From Rhodopirellula baltica SH 1 (GTDB taxonomy: Bacteria > Planctomycetota > Planctomycetia > Pirellulales > Pirellulaceae): a stretch of 64,000 bases of DNA. Each line of letters opens with the position of its first letter. The stretch's first letter is position 1. This document shows positions 9,734 through 19,398 of the stretch, one piece after another. The stretch covers positions 6,134,001-6,198,000 of the forward strand of contig NC_005027.1 in the NCBI RefSeq assembly GCF_000196115.1. Direction: 5' to 3'. The notes below the pieces were generated by a model. That model saw nothing but the letters and a program-made list of their open reading frames with translations, searched no databases and was not told where the DNA came from. A program made the position numbers and the translations under genes.

Positions 9734-10254
9734 AATCAAATAGCATGCTATTGAACCCAGATGGAAAATTGCTCGCCGCCGTTAAGCAAAGCTTGCGTTT
9801 GGCTCGCAAGACCAAACCGATTTGGGCAAAGCGTTTAGCCAGGGACCAAGAGATCGAAACGATTGAAGGTTCGATTCAAGCCAAAGCTGGCCATTACTTG
9901 TGCCGCGGAGTGGTGGGCGAGTTTTGGGCTCAGACTGAATCAAAGCTCCGAGAGAAGTACTTGCAAAGCGATAAAGTCGATGCAGGGGGTTGGCATCGTT
10001 TCGATCCCAAACCCGACGCACCGCCAGTCGAGGCTAGCGAAATCGATGAGCCGTTTCAGGTCGAGTCGCACTTTGGCCGGCTCAATGGTCAGGCTGGCGA
10101 CTATTTAGTTCGTAGCATGACCGATCGAAGCGATGTCTGGATCGTCGCCAAGGCAATCTTCGAAGCCAGCTATGTAATGGAGCCATACAACGAAGCACAA
10201 CCGCGATTGAAGGCGGACGAAAAAGAATGCGACAAGAGAGAGGACCAGCAGTAA
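9730..10254 (+). CDS. PGDYG-like protein
   Basis: The 174-residue protein carries two related blocks: AGHYLCRG followed by EFWAQTESKLREKY (about 52-76), and AGDYLVRS followed by VWIVAKAIFEASY (about 118-145). These resemble the PGDYG domain, a short beta-rich family of unknown biochemical role. There is no signal peptide or membrane segment, so it should be cytosolic. It overlaps the LysR gene by 4 bp upstream and the TrkA-RyR gene by one base downstream (TAATG), which makes a three-gene operon nearly certain. I infer an accessory role to the membrane-anchored TrkA-RyR protein. Confidence 0.6.
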   Translation: MKSNSMLLNPDGKLLAAVKQSLRLARKTKPIWAKRLARDQEIETIEGSIQAKAGHYLCRGVVGEFWAQTESKLREKYLQSDKVDAGGWHRFDPKPDAPPVEASEIDEPFQVESHFGRLNGQAGDYLVRSMTDRSDVWIVAKAIFEASYVMEPYNEAQPRLKADEKECDKREDQQ

Positions 10255-12656
10255 TGATGTCCGCGCACAGTCTTTTCCTTATCATCATTTTTGCCCTTGC
10301 TGGCGGAGCTTTCGCGTTCTACCGCATTCGCCCGCGTCTGTTCATGAGGACGCTTCGGCGAATCGACGAGTGGAGCGGTTTGATAATCATCACTGCCGGC
10401 CTGACCGTACTCATTTGTGGTTGCTTGGGTTTTGCTTCTGTCGGCAAAGATGGGCCAGCAAAAAAATATGCTGCGAATCACACGAACAAGGACGCCGCAC
10501 AAACGTCTGGCAACAGCAATCCAAACAACCTGGAGACTGGTGCTCCAATTCCGCTGACAATGGGCGATGCAGGATCCGAGGAGCAAGACGAGAAGACTGA
10601 GCAAGGTACGTCGCTGGCAGGTGCAATCTACGAAACCTTTCAGATATTCGCCTTCAATATTGAGCACACGGAACTGGAGCGGTCGCTATTGCTCCGTCTG
10701 GCGATGATCGCGGCGATACTTTTGGCAACGATGGTGGCTTCGAAAGGTATCGCGATCTTGTTTCACAAGTCGTACGAAGACATGGGGCTTCGGTTCAAGT
10801 CGATGCATGTGGTGGTTTGTGGGCTTGGAAGGATTGGTCGTCAGCTCTTGGCGGACCTCGAGGCGATGAAGTCTGAGTTCCAAATTGTTGTAATCGAGCC
10901 CGACGAAGACAACAAGAACATCGAGTGGGCTCGGGAGATGGGAGCTGTTGTGCTCATTGGTGATGCAACGCGAGCTGAGATGCTTGAAGCCGCTCGAGTC
11001 CAACGCGCTCGTGAAGTATTCGTGGTCACCGGCAGTGACGAATGCAACATCGAATCGGTAATTGAGATTCGTGACATTATCGCTCGCAAAGGCCGATATG
11101 GACGCTTTGCTTGGCTGACGCTCGGCCCTCTTAAAAACTGGCGATTCTTGGACTACGTTCGCAAGAAACTGCCCAAGCTTTGCTGCCATGTGCACATTCT
11201 CGACAAGGACCTGGCAGAGATAGTCCGGGACAAATCGATTCAACTCGAACGCCTCAGGAGCCAAGGCAAGGGAAACGAAGACAAGGAAAATGAGCTGATC
11301 GACGTCGAGATCTTCAATGCACTCGAACGCACTGCCCGGCGGTTGCTCGAAGACATCTCCGCGACGGTCTTGCGCAAAGCAAAGGCAGAAAATGACGACG
11401 GAGAAACGTTACCTACCTCGCCTCCACAGGTGCTGCACTACTTCATGTTCGGGTTCGGTGAGTTTGGGCAGACCCTGGCACTCAAGCTAGCTGAGCTATC
11501 GCACTTCCCATCTTGTACTCGGACGCGAATGTCGGTGTTCGATTACGAAATCGCTCGGACTGCAGCAGTTTTCACATCTCGCTATCCGGCGTTCTGTGCC
11601 AATGCTCCTGAAGAAAAATCATGGGTATTCGACCCAGAAGCGGATGATTGGGAGTACAAGAATTGTCCCGCTGACGATGATTCAAAGCCCAAACGCAAAT
11701 CACCTGGAATTGACTACGTGTGCAATGCCAGGTTCGTAGAGTACCTCGACATCGCGGACGACACGATGCTTCGGCAGATGAAGCAGGTTTGCGAGGCCGC
11801 TAATATCCAGCCCGTCATCCTTGTCTGCTTCGAGGACGACCGGGAGAATTTTGCTCGCGCTGAACGACTGCGTGCAAAACTGAATTCACAGGATCTGGAT
11901 TGGCCCATCTTTGTATGGATACCGCGTCAACGAGAACTATCTCAGCTATTATCGGAACACCGCCAGCATGCCCAATCTAAAGCGACCGACAGCTGTGATC
12001 TCATCCCCTTCGGCCAATGCTACGGCAGCGTCTCGTATACCGAGATCAACGACTCATGGATGGATTGGCTTGCCAGACATATCCATTTGGTGTGGATGCA
12101 ACCCAAAGACGATCATTGGACTGACTCCGTCGGGAAGCTCCAAAATGCGTTGCAAGATGAAGATGGCTTGAGCACGCTCCGCAGCATAGACTGGGAAGAA
12201 CTAGACAAGACTGCAAAGCTTGTCTGGGAAGGGCGAACCGAGTGGGAAAGGGCATCAAATCGATCTTGTGCGGTCCACGCAGTATTGAAAGCCGCAGCGC
12301 TGGGAATGAGAATTACCGGCTACACAACGAAGCCAGCTGCACAGGCGCCAGAACTCGGCATTTCACCCGAAGTGGACGAGCAGTTGCGCAAAATGGAGCA
12401 TTACCGGTGGGTTGCCGAGCGTCTGCTTGCCGGCTGGCGCTATGCCGAACAGCGCAGCGACCTCCGCAAGACTCGCTGGCAGATCACACCTTGGTCTCAG
12501 CTCGACTCACCTCCGCAAAGCGTTTGGGACGAGGCCGCCGCCGAGGGGAGCAAACTAAATGAAAAGATGAAAGATGAAGTAATCGTCAGACTCTTGGGAA
12601 GCGTTGTTTCAATTGGCGTTCTGATACCGAAACACCAACCTCAATCGAGAACTTGA
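10254..12656 (+). CDS. Membrane TrkA-N (RCK) protein with C-terminal RyR domain
   Basis: From ATG 10254 (overlapping the previous stop; a purine-rich ribosome site lies just upstream) the product has about 800 residues. Hydrophobic segments lie near 3-22, 41-64 and 145-168. A Rossmann-type RCK/TrkA-N domain follows with VVCGLGRIGRQLL near 184-200 and the acid at the end of beta-2 (VIEPDEDN). A second, more divergent Rossmann-like block begins near 400 (FGFGEFGQTLALKL). The C-terminus near 713-750 is a ryanodine-receptor (RyR) domain: MEHYRWVAERLLAGWRY. TrkA-N domains bind NAD(H)- or cyclic-nucleotide-type ligands, and bacterial RyR domains have been proposed as nucleotide sensors in conflict systems. 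Together with the neighbouring Nudix/TIR genes this suggests membrane-linked sensing of NAD-derived nucleotides. Confidence 0.8.
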   Translation: MMSAHSLFLIIIFALAGGAFAFYRIRPRLFMRTLRRIDEWSGLIIITAGLTVLICGCLGFASVGKDGPAKKYAANHTNKDAAQTSGNSNPNNLETGAPIPLTMGDAGSEEQDEKTEQGTSLAGAIYETFQIFAFNIEHTELERSLLLRLAMIAAILLATMVASKGIAILFHKSYEDMGLRFKSMHVVVCGLGRIGRQLLADLEAMKSEFQIVVIEPDEDNKNIEWAREMGAVVLIGDATRAEMLEAARVQRAREVFVVTGSDECNIESVIEIRDIIARKGRYGRFAWLTLGPLKNWRFLDYVRKKLPKLCCHVHILDKDLAEIVRDKSIQLERLRSQGKGNEDKENELIDVEIFNALERTARRLLEDISATVLRKAKAENDDGETLPTSPPQVLHYFMFGFGEFGQTLALKLAELSHFPSCTRTRMSVFDYEIARTAAVFTSRYPAFCANAPEEKSWVFDPEADDWEYKNCPADDDSKPKRKSPGIDYVCNARFVEYLDIADDTMLRQMKQVCEAANIQPVILVCFEDDRENFARAERLRAKLNSQDLDWPIFVWIPRQRELSQLLSEHRQHAQSKATDSCDLIPFGQCYGSVSYTEINDSWMDWLARHIHLVWMQPKDDHWTDSVGKLQNALQDEDGLSTLRSIDWEELDKTAKLVWEGRTEWERASNRSCAVHAVLKAAALGMRITGYTTKPAAQAPELGISPEVDEQLRKMEHYRWVAERLLAGWRYAEQRSDLRKTRWQITPWSQLDSPPQSVWDEAAAEGSKLNEKMKDEVIVRLLGSVVSIGVLIPKHQPQSRT

Positions 12657-12707
12657 TTTATGGATAGCCGTATAAAGAACCGTGGATTTTGAATCTGGAG
12701 AGTTGCA

Positions 12708-15700
12708 GTGACGGAAAAACCAGGAATGCAGTTTTTTTTAGCGAAGGATGGCTCAAAAGAAGGGCCTTTAACTAGCAAAGATTTGAGAAAGTTATCCGCT
12801 GAGGGCAAACTAAAGCCGGACGATCTTATTTTCATCGACAACCAATCGAAACCGGTCAGGGCAAGACGGTTTTCAGGATTGTTTACTAACGTCGCCACCA
12901 ACACGAAACAATTAAAAAAGGGCAGTAGACGATTCAATATTACCAAACGTAGCGTGTTTATTTCTTGCGTGACCCATGAGTTTCGACACTATCGTGACCT
13001 GCTGGCAGCTCGCCTTTCCCTGCCTGGAGTTGAAGTTCGACACCAAGAGAGTTTCATCGATTCTGGTACGACAACGTTAGGAAAACTCAAAGAATATATA
13101 TCGACCTGCGATGCTGTTATACACGTAATAGGCGATAGTACGGGAAGCTATCCAACTGCTGCCGAAGTAGGCAAACTAAGGTCCGAACTAGATAAATTCG
13201 GTTCGACTTTCGACTTATCGGAGCTTGAGAAACCACCAGGCATATCTTATACGCAATGGGAAGCGTGGCTTGCCATTTATTACGACAAACCTGTTCTCAT
13301 CTATAAAGCTGCAGACTTGGCCAGCCGTTCGCCTGAGTTTGCATTTAACCAGGAGCAAAAAGAGCGTCAGCGAATTCACTGGCGATTATTAGAAGCAAAC
13401 GGTCGTGACCGGCGGGAATTTGCTTCGGCAGAAGAATTGGTTATTGAAGTGCTTCGCTCCCTGCTAATTGTAGTTCCGGACATCAAGCAAAATGTTGGTC
13501 AGGGCGATTTTCGCGATCGAAACTTACTGTTTGGTGTCCTAGCCTTGCAAGACGCTTTGATCTCTCGAGAGGCATTTGTTAGAGCTTGTGGCCTATGGGC
13601 TATGGATACAGGTCAATCGTTGTCAGAATTGCTAGAAAGCGAAGGTATAATCAATCGCTCTGATCGCGTTTTGGTCGAGGCGCGGTTAGAAAGAAAAATC
13701 TTAGCCAAGGGTGGTGACCCGCGAAAATCGCTCGCTGATGCTATTGATAATGACATTCGCTTGACACTTAGTGAATCACTTGATCCTCAGACGATTGCCT
13801 CACTTCCGGATCAGTCGCACTTCTTAAAAACTCAACTATCACCAGAACATTGGCGCTATAGACTCACGCGAACGCACCAGACGGGTGGTCTTGGTGTTGT
13901 ATCTGTCGCTGAAGACACCGTTTTGAATCGCAATGTGGCTATCAAGCAGTTGAAAGGAAATCGCGCAATCGATCCGATGGCGATTGAACGTTTTCTTCGC
14001 GAAGCTCGAATTACTGGCCGGTTGCAGCACCCCAATATTATCCCAGTGTACGAACTTGGCTTAACTCCCGATGATCAATTGCCTTTTTATGCAATGCGAT
14101 TTGTTGGCCACAAAACCTTACATGACGCTATTAGGCATCACCACCTTGACAGGACAGCCTCAGAGAGAGCAAAAAAAGTTCATTTTCGTGAGTTGCTTCA
14201 GTCATTCGTTTCTGTATGCAAAGCTGTTGCGTATGCGCACAGTGAGGGCATCATGCATCGGGACATCAAGCCTGCTAATATAATGTTAGGTGACTATGGA
14301 GAAGTGATTTTGCTCGATTGGGGGCTGGCAAAGCGGATTGGTGACGAAGAACCTGATCAATCTCAGAAGCGTGACGTCGAAGGAAAATCTGACGACTCTG
14401 GATTTGATCAAACGCGGGCAGGAACACGCCTCGGAAGCCCCGGCTACATGGCGCCGGAGCAAGCGAGTGGCCGAATATCAGATCATGGCGCGCACACTGA
14501 CATATATGGATTGGGGGCAACGCTTTACGAGTTGATCGCCGGAGATCTTCCGTTTAAGGCGTCTTCCACCGCCTCTTTAATGGAAGCTATACAACATCAA
14601 TCCATTCCTAGTATCGCCGAATCAAATAAGCAGGTTCCTGCTGCGCTCGTGGCGATCTGCGGAAAGGCAATGGAAAAGCTTCCTGCTGATCGGTATGCAT
14701 CAGCGGAAGCTCTCGCAGATGACATCCAGAACTGGCTTGCTGACGAACCAATTGCGGTTCTGCCCGACAACTTACTACGTGCGAGCCAAAGGGCAATTCG
14801 CAAAAGACCCAGTTGGGTCTCAGGAACAATAGCAGCCCTGGCAGTGGGAGTGCTAACCGTTACCACGGGACTGTTTTTCGTAAATAAGGAAAAGAACCTG
14901 AAAAACGAATCGCTTACCCGCGAATCGGAACTGCGACGAGTTGCTGTTGCAAACGAAAGTCGAGCTACGAAGAGCTTGGAGCTAGCGGAAACGCGTCTTG
15001 AAACGATTGTTGGGCAGAGAACCGAGATTGATTTGGCAACTGCCCAAACCTACTTGGCAACTTCCCAAGAGCTATATGCAAACGGTCAGTTTGATCACGC
15101 TGCTCGCCTCTTGCTTCCAGCCTTTCGACTATCAGAGGCAAGCAATAAACTTAAACAAGCCGTAAGCGATACCGCAGCGTTTCAATTTACGCATGGTGGT
15201 AAGCAAGCTGTGCCCCTTGCTAGGTTCAAATCACCGATACTGCAGGTTTCATCATCCCAAGATGGCACTAAGATTGCAGTACTTCAAGATAACTCCAGGA
15301 TCGTTTTCGTAATTGATCCAAAGAGCATGACTGTCAATGGAAGCTTCGAATGCGAGTCAGTTGTTCAAAGAGTGCTAATGAATGCGGCTGGGACTCATTT
15401 ACTGATTGCTGTTGAAGATGGGAAAGTGCTTTACCAAGCTCTCTCAGATCCCAAAGACCGAACTGCTCTCTTGGACACGCCGTCCGACTGTACTCAACTG
15501 CAATTCGGCGCCCGAGACTCAATCGCATATGTTGGCACCTTGGACGGATTGTTGAAGTACGATCTGCGTTCCGGGAGATTGCTGGCACGTTGCAAAACTG
15601 AGTTTCGATGCGATGCGATCGTCCCAAGCAAGGATGGAAACGTTTTGTATATCTCCGGTCGGCAAGACCGGATTGATTGGGGAGGCTTGAAGTTGGTTGG

Positions 15701-18407
15701 CACTATAAAAGGCAATGGACTTAGTCTGCAAGCAAATTTGGCAGCCAAACGAGGTTTTTATTTGGAGCGTGTAGATGCCGAAAGGTTTATCGTTGAAAAA
15801 ACGATGATCAATGACGGTGCGCTTAGCTGGCCATTGGCAACAGACACTACCGGCGACTTGATACTGTATCTTCAGCCCGCCGAGAACCGCATGGTGCTTA
15901 ACATCGCTGACGTGGCCCATCCACCTATCGAACTTATGCAACTAGGGGATCCACTTTTTGTGAATCCATCATTTCCACCCGTTGCGATTGGAACTTACGA
16001 GGACTTTATCGTCAATTACGTGGGCAACACCGTGTCCATTTCCAACTGGAGAGACAACCGAGATTCAGTCAGTTTTCCGACAAATTCTCAGGTTAGGTCA
16101 GTTTGTTGGGCAAGTGCTGGGCGAATCATCGTTTCCGGCCATGAAGATGGAACAGTCCGAGTCCACCACCCGTTTTCGAATGCCTATGAGGAAGCGGTTG
16201 TCGAACGGACGGTTACGAATCCGGCTATCGATTCAGGCCAAAGGTATCTTGCTTGTCTTAATTCAGATAAGAAACTCGGGTTGCTTGACTTACGCTCTTA
16301 CGAGTGGGTTACTCAAGATCTTTGCACGACAACTGGGCTAGTCCAATCGCTCAAATTCAACAGCGATAGTGAGTGGATTATGGTAGATGACGAGTCGGGT
16401 CTTTTCGTTGTCAACTGTCGTGATGGGAAGCGTAAAGTCGAACTCGGCAACTCCAAATCGGCCAGCGAGTTCTCGGCTGATGGCACACTGGTCGTGACCA
16501 AAGCTGATGAACGAGTGGTTGAGTTATATGACCTCCAACAAATGCATTCGATTGACACCGTGGGCTTAGACCTAAATTCCGTTCTAGATACAGTGCGATG
16601 TGACATGGACACACTCAGGTATTTACTTTTGAGCTCGGAAGGCAAAACTCAACAGTTGCGAGTGATAGATGTTTCGGATGGGAGAATCATTAACGAAATT
16701 AGTATCAAAACCAGTATCAGCGGGAAAGGCATTTATGGGCGTTTTATTGAAAAAGGACATGTAAGCGTCGTCTCGGATCGCAATCTTTTTTGTGATTTAT
16801 CTTCAGAAAACAGAGTGCTGGTAGAAGGAGTGCCAACGCCGGATTTTAGGCATGCGCTCGCCCTCCAACTTAACCCTAACTCAGATACGATCGAGATCCA
16901 ATGCCGCTCCGTGGATGACACAGATAGTCTTACGTCTCGCCCCTTGAAACGTGCGATTGATCAGTTTGTGATCGTGTCTCCAAAATCGGACCGGGTACTT
17001 GTTTGTTCAGACAACGGCCAGACCAAAACCTTAGAAGTGTTTACCGTGGGTTCGCTGTCCTTGATTGATGAACGCTTTTGCGACTCGATGGATGAAGTGG
17101 AGTGGACTGATGATGGCGAGAATATTTGGATACGTGGAGACGATGGTTTGCTCTCTATTTGGAATCCTTCTTCAAAGACTTTTAGGAGCTATGATTTTGG
17201 GGATTGCAAGCACAGCTTTATGCTTACTGCGGGCAAAAAGTTTATTTCCGTCAAGACCGACTCAATTCGTATTTTCGATGTCGATTGGCTTAAATTAACC
17301 AACGTGACGCAATTCGATGCGTGGAGCGGAGTTCACGTTGACGAGCTCATGAATGTTCAGTTGCTGGATGGCCCTTGGCAAAGTAATTCCAGATTGCCGT
17401 CCGTCAAAGGAGTCTTCGTTTCAATAGATCCAGACTCATTAGAGTCTGCTGTTGCCGCAACCACAGCAAAGCTAATGTGGGAGCTAGGAGATAGGAATTT
17501 CGATATCTCTCTCATGACTCAAGCGGCCCAGCTAAAAGACAGATCTCACGCCGGAGGAGGATCTGATTCATGGAGGTGGTGGGGAACAATTGCAAACAGA
17601 CTTTTTGAGGAGCAGCGGTATGCAGATTCTCTCGATGCAAGTCTTAATGTGCTGGTTTCGCTAGGAAAAGAGAAAGAGGAGTCCGACAATTATGTTGTGA
17701 CGTTAGCAAATATTGCAAAATGTCAATCAAAATTAGGTGAATTCCAAAAGGCCAGAACCTGCTTAACAAATGCACTGGCAGCAAGGGATAGCATTGGCTG
17801 GACTGATCTCCGAGTGCAGCTACTCTTTGAATTGGCAACGATCGATGCAGATGCCGGCCAACCAGAAGAGTTTTTTGAGAATGCCGAAGCCTTTCTCGAG
17901 AAAACAGCACCAAGAAAGCTAGAGCTTTGGAGCTCCTACTCCACTCTCTCCATTCGATTAGCCAGAGAATATCGACTGAAAGGACGCCACGACAAGGCGG
18001 TGGTCGTTGTGGGAAAAATACTTGATGACGTTAAGTCGGGGGCAGGGGGACTATCAGACAAGAAATTGCTTGAGATACTGCTTTGCCTGCATGCCGGAAA
18101 GGACTTCGCCAACTTGATTGATGTATACCAGTCATTTTCCTATCAGCCGGACAGTTCCGAACAGATCTTTTATTTGGGGGTGGGCGAGATTCTCTATGCG
18201 CATGCGAAAATACTCGAAGGCGACGGCAAGGATGCGTTTAGAATAACTGCTTCAGCCATAAAAAGAATGCTATCCGGTACGCGAAACCAAGAAGTCTTGT
18301 CACAGGTTGAAATGCAACTTGTTAAGAACGCGATCGAGTTTATTTCCAAACAGAGTTACGAAAATAGAAAACTACGGGCCATTAGTGATGCTTTGGAATT
18401 GTATTGA
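12708..18407 (+). CDS. GYF/TIR-like/Ser-Thr kinase/WD-like/TPR receptor protein
   Basis: A GTG start at 12708 is preceded by GGAG 8 bases upstream. The 1,899-residue product contains, in order: a GYF_2-type domain (about 7-55; EGPLTSKDLRKLSAEGKL); a TIR/DUF4062-like domain (about 80-200; SVFISCVTHEFRHYRDLLAA); a Hanks-type kinase (about 380-665) with VAIK lysine, HRDIKPANIML, DWG in place of DFG, and MAPEQ; one membrane helix (about 704-725); a long beta-propeller-like region (about 790-1540); and a TPR-like tail. GYF- or WD-fused kinases are common in planctomycetes. A TIR-like head on such a kinase is unusual and hints at a conflict-sensing role. The downstream gene of similar theme is decayed and separated by an IS element. 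Confidence 0.8.
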   Translation: MTEKPGMQFFLAKDGSKEGPLTSKDLRKLSAEGKLKPDDLIFIDNQSKPVRARRFSGLFTNVATNTKQLKKGSRRFNITKRSVFISCVTHEFRHYRDLLAARLSLPGVEVRHQESFIDSGTTTLGKLKEYISTCDAVIHVIGDSTGSYPTAAEVGKLRSELDKFGSTFDLSELEKPPGISYTQWEAWLAIYYDKPVLIYKAADLASRSPEFAFNQEQKERQRIHWRLLEANGRDRREFASAEELVIEVLRSLLIVVPDIKQNVGQGDFRDRNLLFGVLALQDALISREAFVRACGLWAMDTGQSLSELLESEGIINRSDRVLVEARLERKILAKGGDPRKSLADAIDNDIRLTLSESLDPQTIASLPDQSHFLKTQLSPEHWRYRLTRTHQTGGLGVVSVAEDTVLNRNVAIKQLKGNRAIDPMAIERFLREARITGRLQHPNIIPVYELGLTPDDQLPFYAMRFVGHKTLHDAIRHHHLDRTASERAKKVHFRELLQSFVSVCKAVAYAHSEGIMHRDIKPANIMLGDYGEVILLDWGLAKRIGDEEPDQSQKRDVEGKSDDSGFDQTRAGTRLGSPGYMAPEQASGRISDHGAHTDIYGLGATLYELIAGDLPFKASSTASLMEAIQHQSIPSIAESNKQVPAALVAICGKAMEKLPADRYASAEALADDIQNWLADEPIAVLPDNLLRASQRAIRKRPSWVSGTIAALAVGVLTVTTGLFFVNKEKNLKNESLTRESELRRVAVANESRATKSLELAETRLETIVGQRTEIDLATAQTYLATSQELYANGQFDHAARLLLPAFRLSEASNKLKQAVSDTAAFQFTHGGKQAVPLARFKSPILQVSSSQDGTKIAVLQDNSRIVFVIDPKSMTVNGSFECESVVQRVLMNAAGTHLLIAVEDGKVLYQALSDPKDRTALLDTPSDCTQLQFGARDSIAYVGTLDGLLKYDLRSGRLLARCKTEFRCDAIVPSKDGNVLYISGRQDRIDWGGLKLVGTIKGNGLSLQANLAAKRGFYLERVDAERFIVEKTMINDGALSWPLATDTTGDLILYLQPAENRMVLNIADVAHPPIELMQLGDPLFVNPSFPPVAIGTYEDFIVNYVGNTVSISNWRDNRDSVSFPTNSQVRSVCWASAGRIIVSGHEDGTVRVHHPFSNAYEEAVVERTVTNPAIDSGQRYLACLNSDKKLGLLDLRSYEWVTQDLCTTTGLVQSLKFNSDSEWIMVDDESGLFVVNCRDGKRKVELGNSKSASEFSADGTLVVTKADERVVELYDLQQMHSIDTVGLDLNSVLDTVRCDMDTLRYLLLSSEGKTQQLRVIDVSDGRIINEISIKTSISGKGIYGRFIEKGHVSVVSDRNLFCDLSSENRVLVEGVPTPDFRHALALQLNPNSDTIEIQCRSVDDTDSLTSRPLKRAIDQFVIVSPKSDRVLVCSDNGQTKTLEVFTVGSLSLIDERFCDSMDEVEWTDDGENIWIRGDDGLLSIWNPSSKTFRSYDFGDCKHSFMLTAGKKFISVKTDSIRIFDVDWLKLTNVTQFDAWSGVHVDELMNVQLLDGPWQSNSRLPSVKGVFVSIDPDSLESAVAATTAKLMWELGDRNFDISLMTQAAQLKDRSHAGGGSDSWRWWGTIANRLFEEQRYADSLDASLNVLVSLGKEKEESDNYVVTLANIAKCQSKLGEFQKARTCLTNALAARDSIGWTDLRVQLLFELATIDADAGQPEEFFENAEAFLEKTAPRKLELWSSYSTLSIRLAREYRLKGRHDKAVVVVGKILDDVKSGAGGLSDKKLLEILLCLHAGKDFANLIDVYQSFSYQPDSSEQIFYLGVGEILYAHAKILEGDGKDAFRITASAIKRMLSGTRNQEVLSQVEMQLVKNAIEFISKQSYENRKLRAISDALELY

Positions 18408-18458
18408 CTCTCAAGAGTTGTGATTACAATTTTTGGCAAAAAGTCTGCTCGCAACTAA

Positions 18459-19387
18459 GAGCCTATCCGGAAACCGTTTTTGATATTGAAAAGCAGGTGA
18501 GCCCCTTTGGTATTTGAGAGTTACCACACTTTCAACTACTCGCAGGGGACTCACCATGGACGGTGCCACCAGCTTCGACCATTTCCGAATGTCTGATGAA
18601 CTTTGGGAACAGATGAATGCCGTGCTTCCGATATACGAAGATTGCGGCAAGGGCGGTCGCCCGAGAGCCAACCTTCGTGGCGTTGCCGATGCCATCTTCT
18701 ATCGAATGCGTACTGGGTGTCAATGGAAAGCAATCCCGCGATGTCTCGCCGCGGGCAGCACTGCTCACGCGTACTTTCAAGAGTGGGTGGGCTTCGGCGT
18801 TTTCGACGATCTATGGCAACTGGCATTAGAAGTCTATGACGAGTTGGTTGGCCTGGATTGGACATGGCAAAGTGTCGATGGGGCGATGACGAAAGCTCCG
18901 CTCGGTGGTGATGCAACGGGCAAAAACCCGACTGATCGAGGAAAACTCGGGACAAAAAGATCGCTCATGACAGAAGCGGCAGGCATTCCGATTTCGCTCA
19001 TCGTGGATGGAGCAAACACTCACGACATCAAGCTGTTGCAGGAAACGATTGAGCACTGCCTTGTTCGTTGGCCTCGCGAACACAATGAATTTGATGAGCA
19101 CATTTGTTTGGACAAAGGCTATCAGTCAGCCTCCATGCACACACTGATCGAAAGCGTCTACCATTACACCGCACATGTGCGATCGCGTGCCGAAGAAAAA
19201 CGCGAACTCAAGAGACAACGGGGTGAGCGTCCGAGACGCTGGGTAGTTGAACGAACACACAGCTGGCTCAATCGGTTCCGAGCGGTCTTGGTACGCTGGG
19301 AGAAAAAGATCGACAACCATGTCGCTGCTCTACAACTAGCATGCGCCTATTTCACATTCAGCAGAGCCGGAGTTTTCGGATAGGCTC
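18459..19387 (+). mobile_element. IS5-family insertion sequence, complete
   Basis: Imperfect terminal inverted repeats begin GAGCCTATCCG at 18459 and, on the opposite strand, from 19387. The element is flanked by the 3-bp direct repeat TAA (18456-18458 and 19388-19390), the target-duplication type (TNA) used by the IS427 branch of IS5. The 929-bp length and a single intact transposase frame mean it is probably recent and active. It sits between the kinase-WD-TPR gene and the TIR-NACHT pseudogene. Confidence 0.9.
18556..19383 (+). CDS. IS5-family (IS427-like) transposase
   Basis: The protein starts at ATG 18556, 7 bases after AGGGG. It has the N-terminal DUF4096-type region (SDELWEQMNAVLP, then GGRPRANLRGVADAIFYRMRTGCQW), the first catalytic Asp in WQSVDGAMTKAP, the second in LIVDGANTHD, and a C-terminal RPRRWVVERTHSWLNRFR block with the catalytic Glu. 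The length (about 275 residues) is normal for the family. It needs no frameshift and looks intact. Almost the whole element is coding, with the stop a few bases inside the right inverted repeat. Confidence 0.92.
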   Translation: MDGATSFDHFRMSDELWEQMNAVLPIYEDCGKGGRPRANLRGVADAIFYRMRTGCQWKAIPRCLAAGSTAHAYFQEWVGFGVFDDLWQLALEVYDELVGLDWTWQSVDGAMTKAPLGGDATGKNPTDRGKLGTKRSLMTEAAGIPISLIVDGANTHDIKLLQETIEHCLVRWPREHNEFDEHICLDKGYQSASMHTLIESVYHYTAHVRSRAEEKRELKRQRGERPRRWVVERTHSWLNRFRAVLVRWEKKIDNHVAALQLACAYFTFSRAGVFG

Positions 19388-19398
19388 TAAATTCCTCG

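Noticed and set aside
10227-10253. Upstream start for the TrkA-RyR protein
   Set aside because: It would overlap the PGDYG gene by 28 bp; ATG 10254 directly at the stop with a purine-rich site before it is better.
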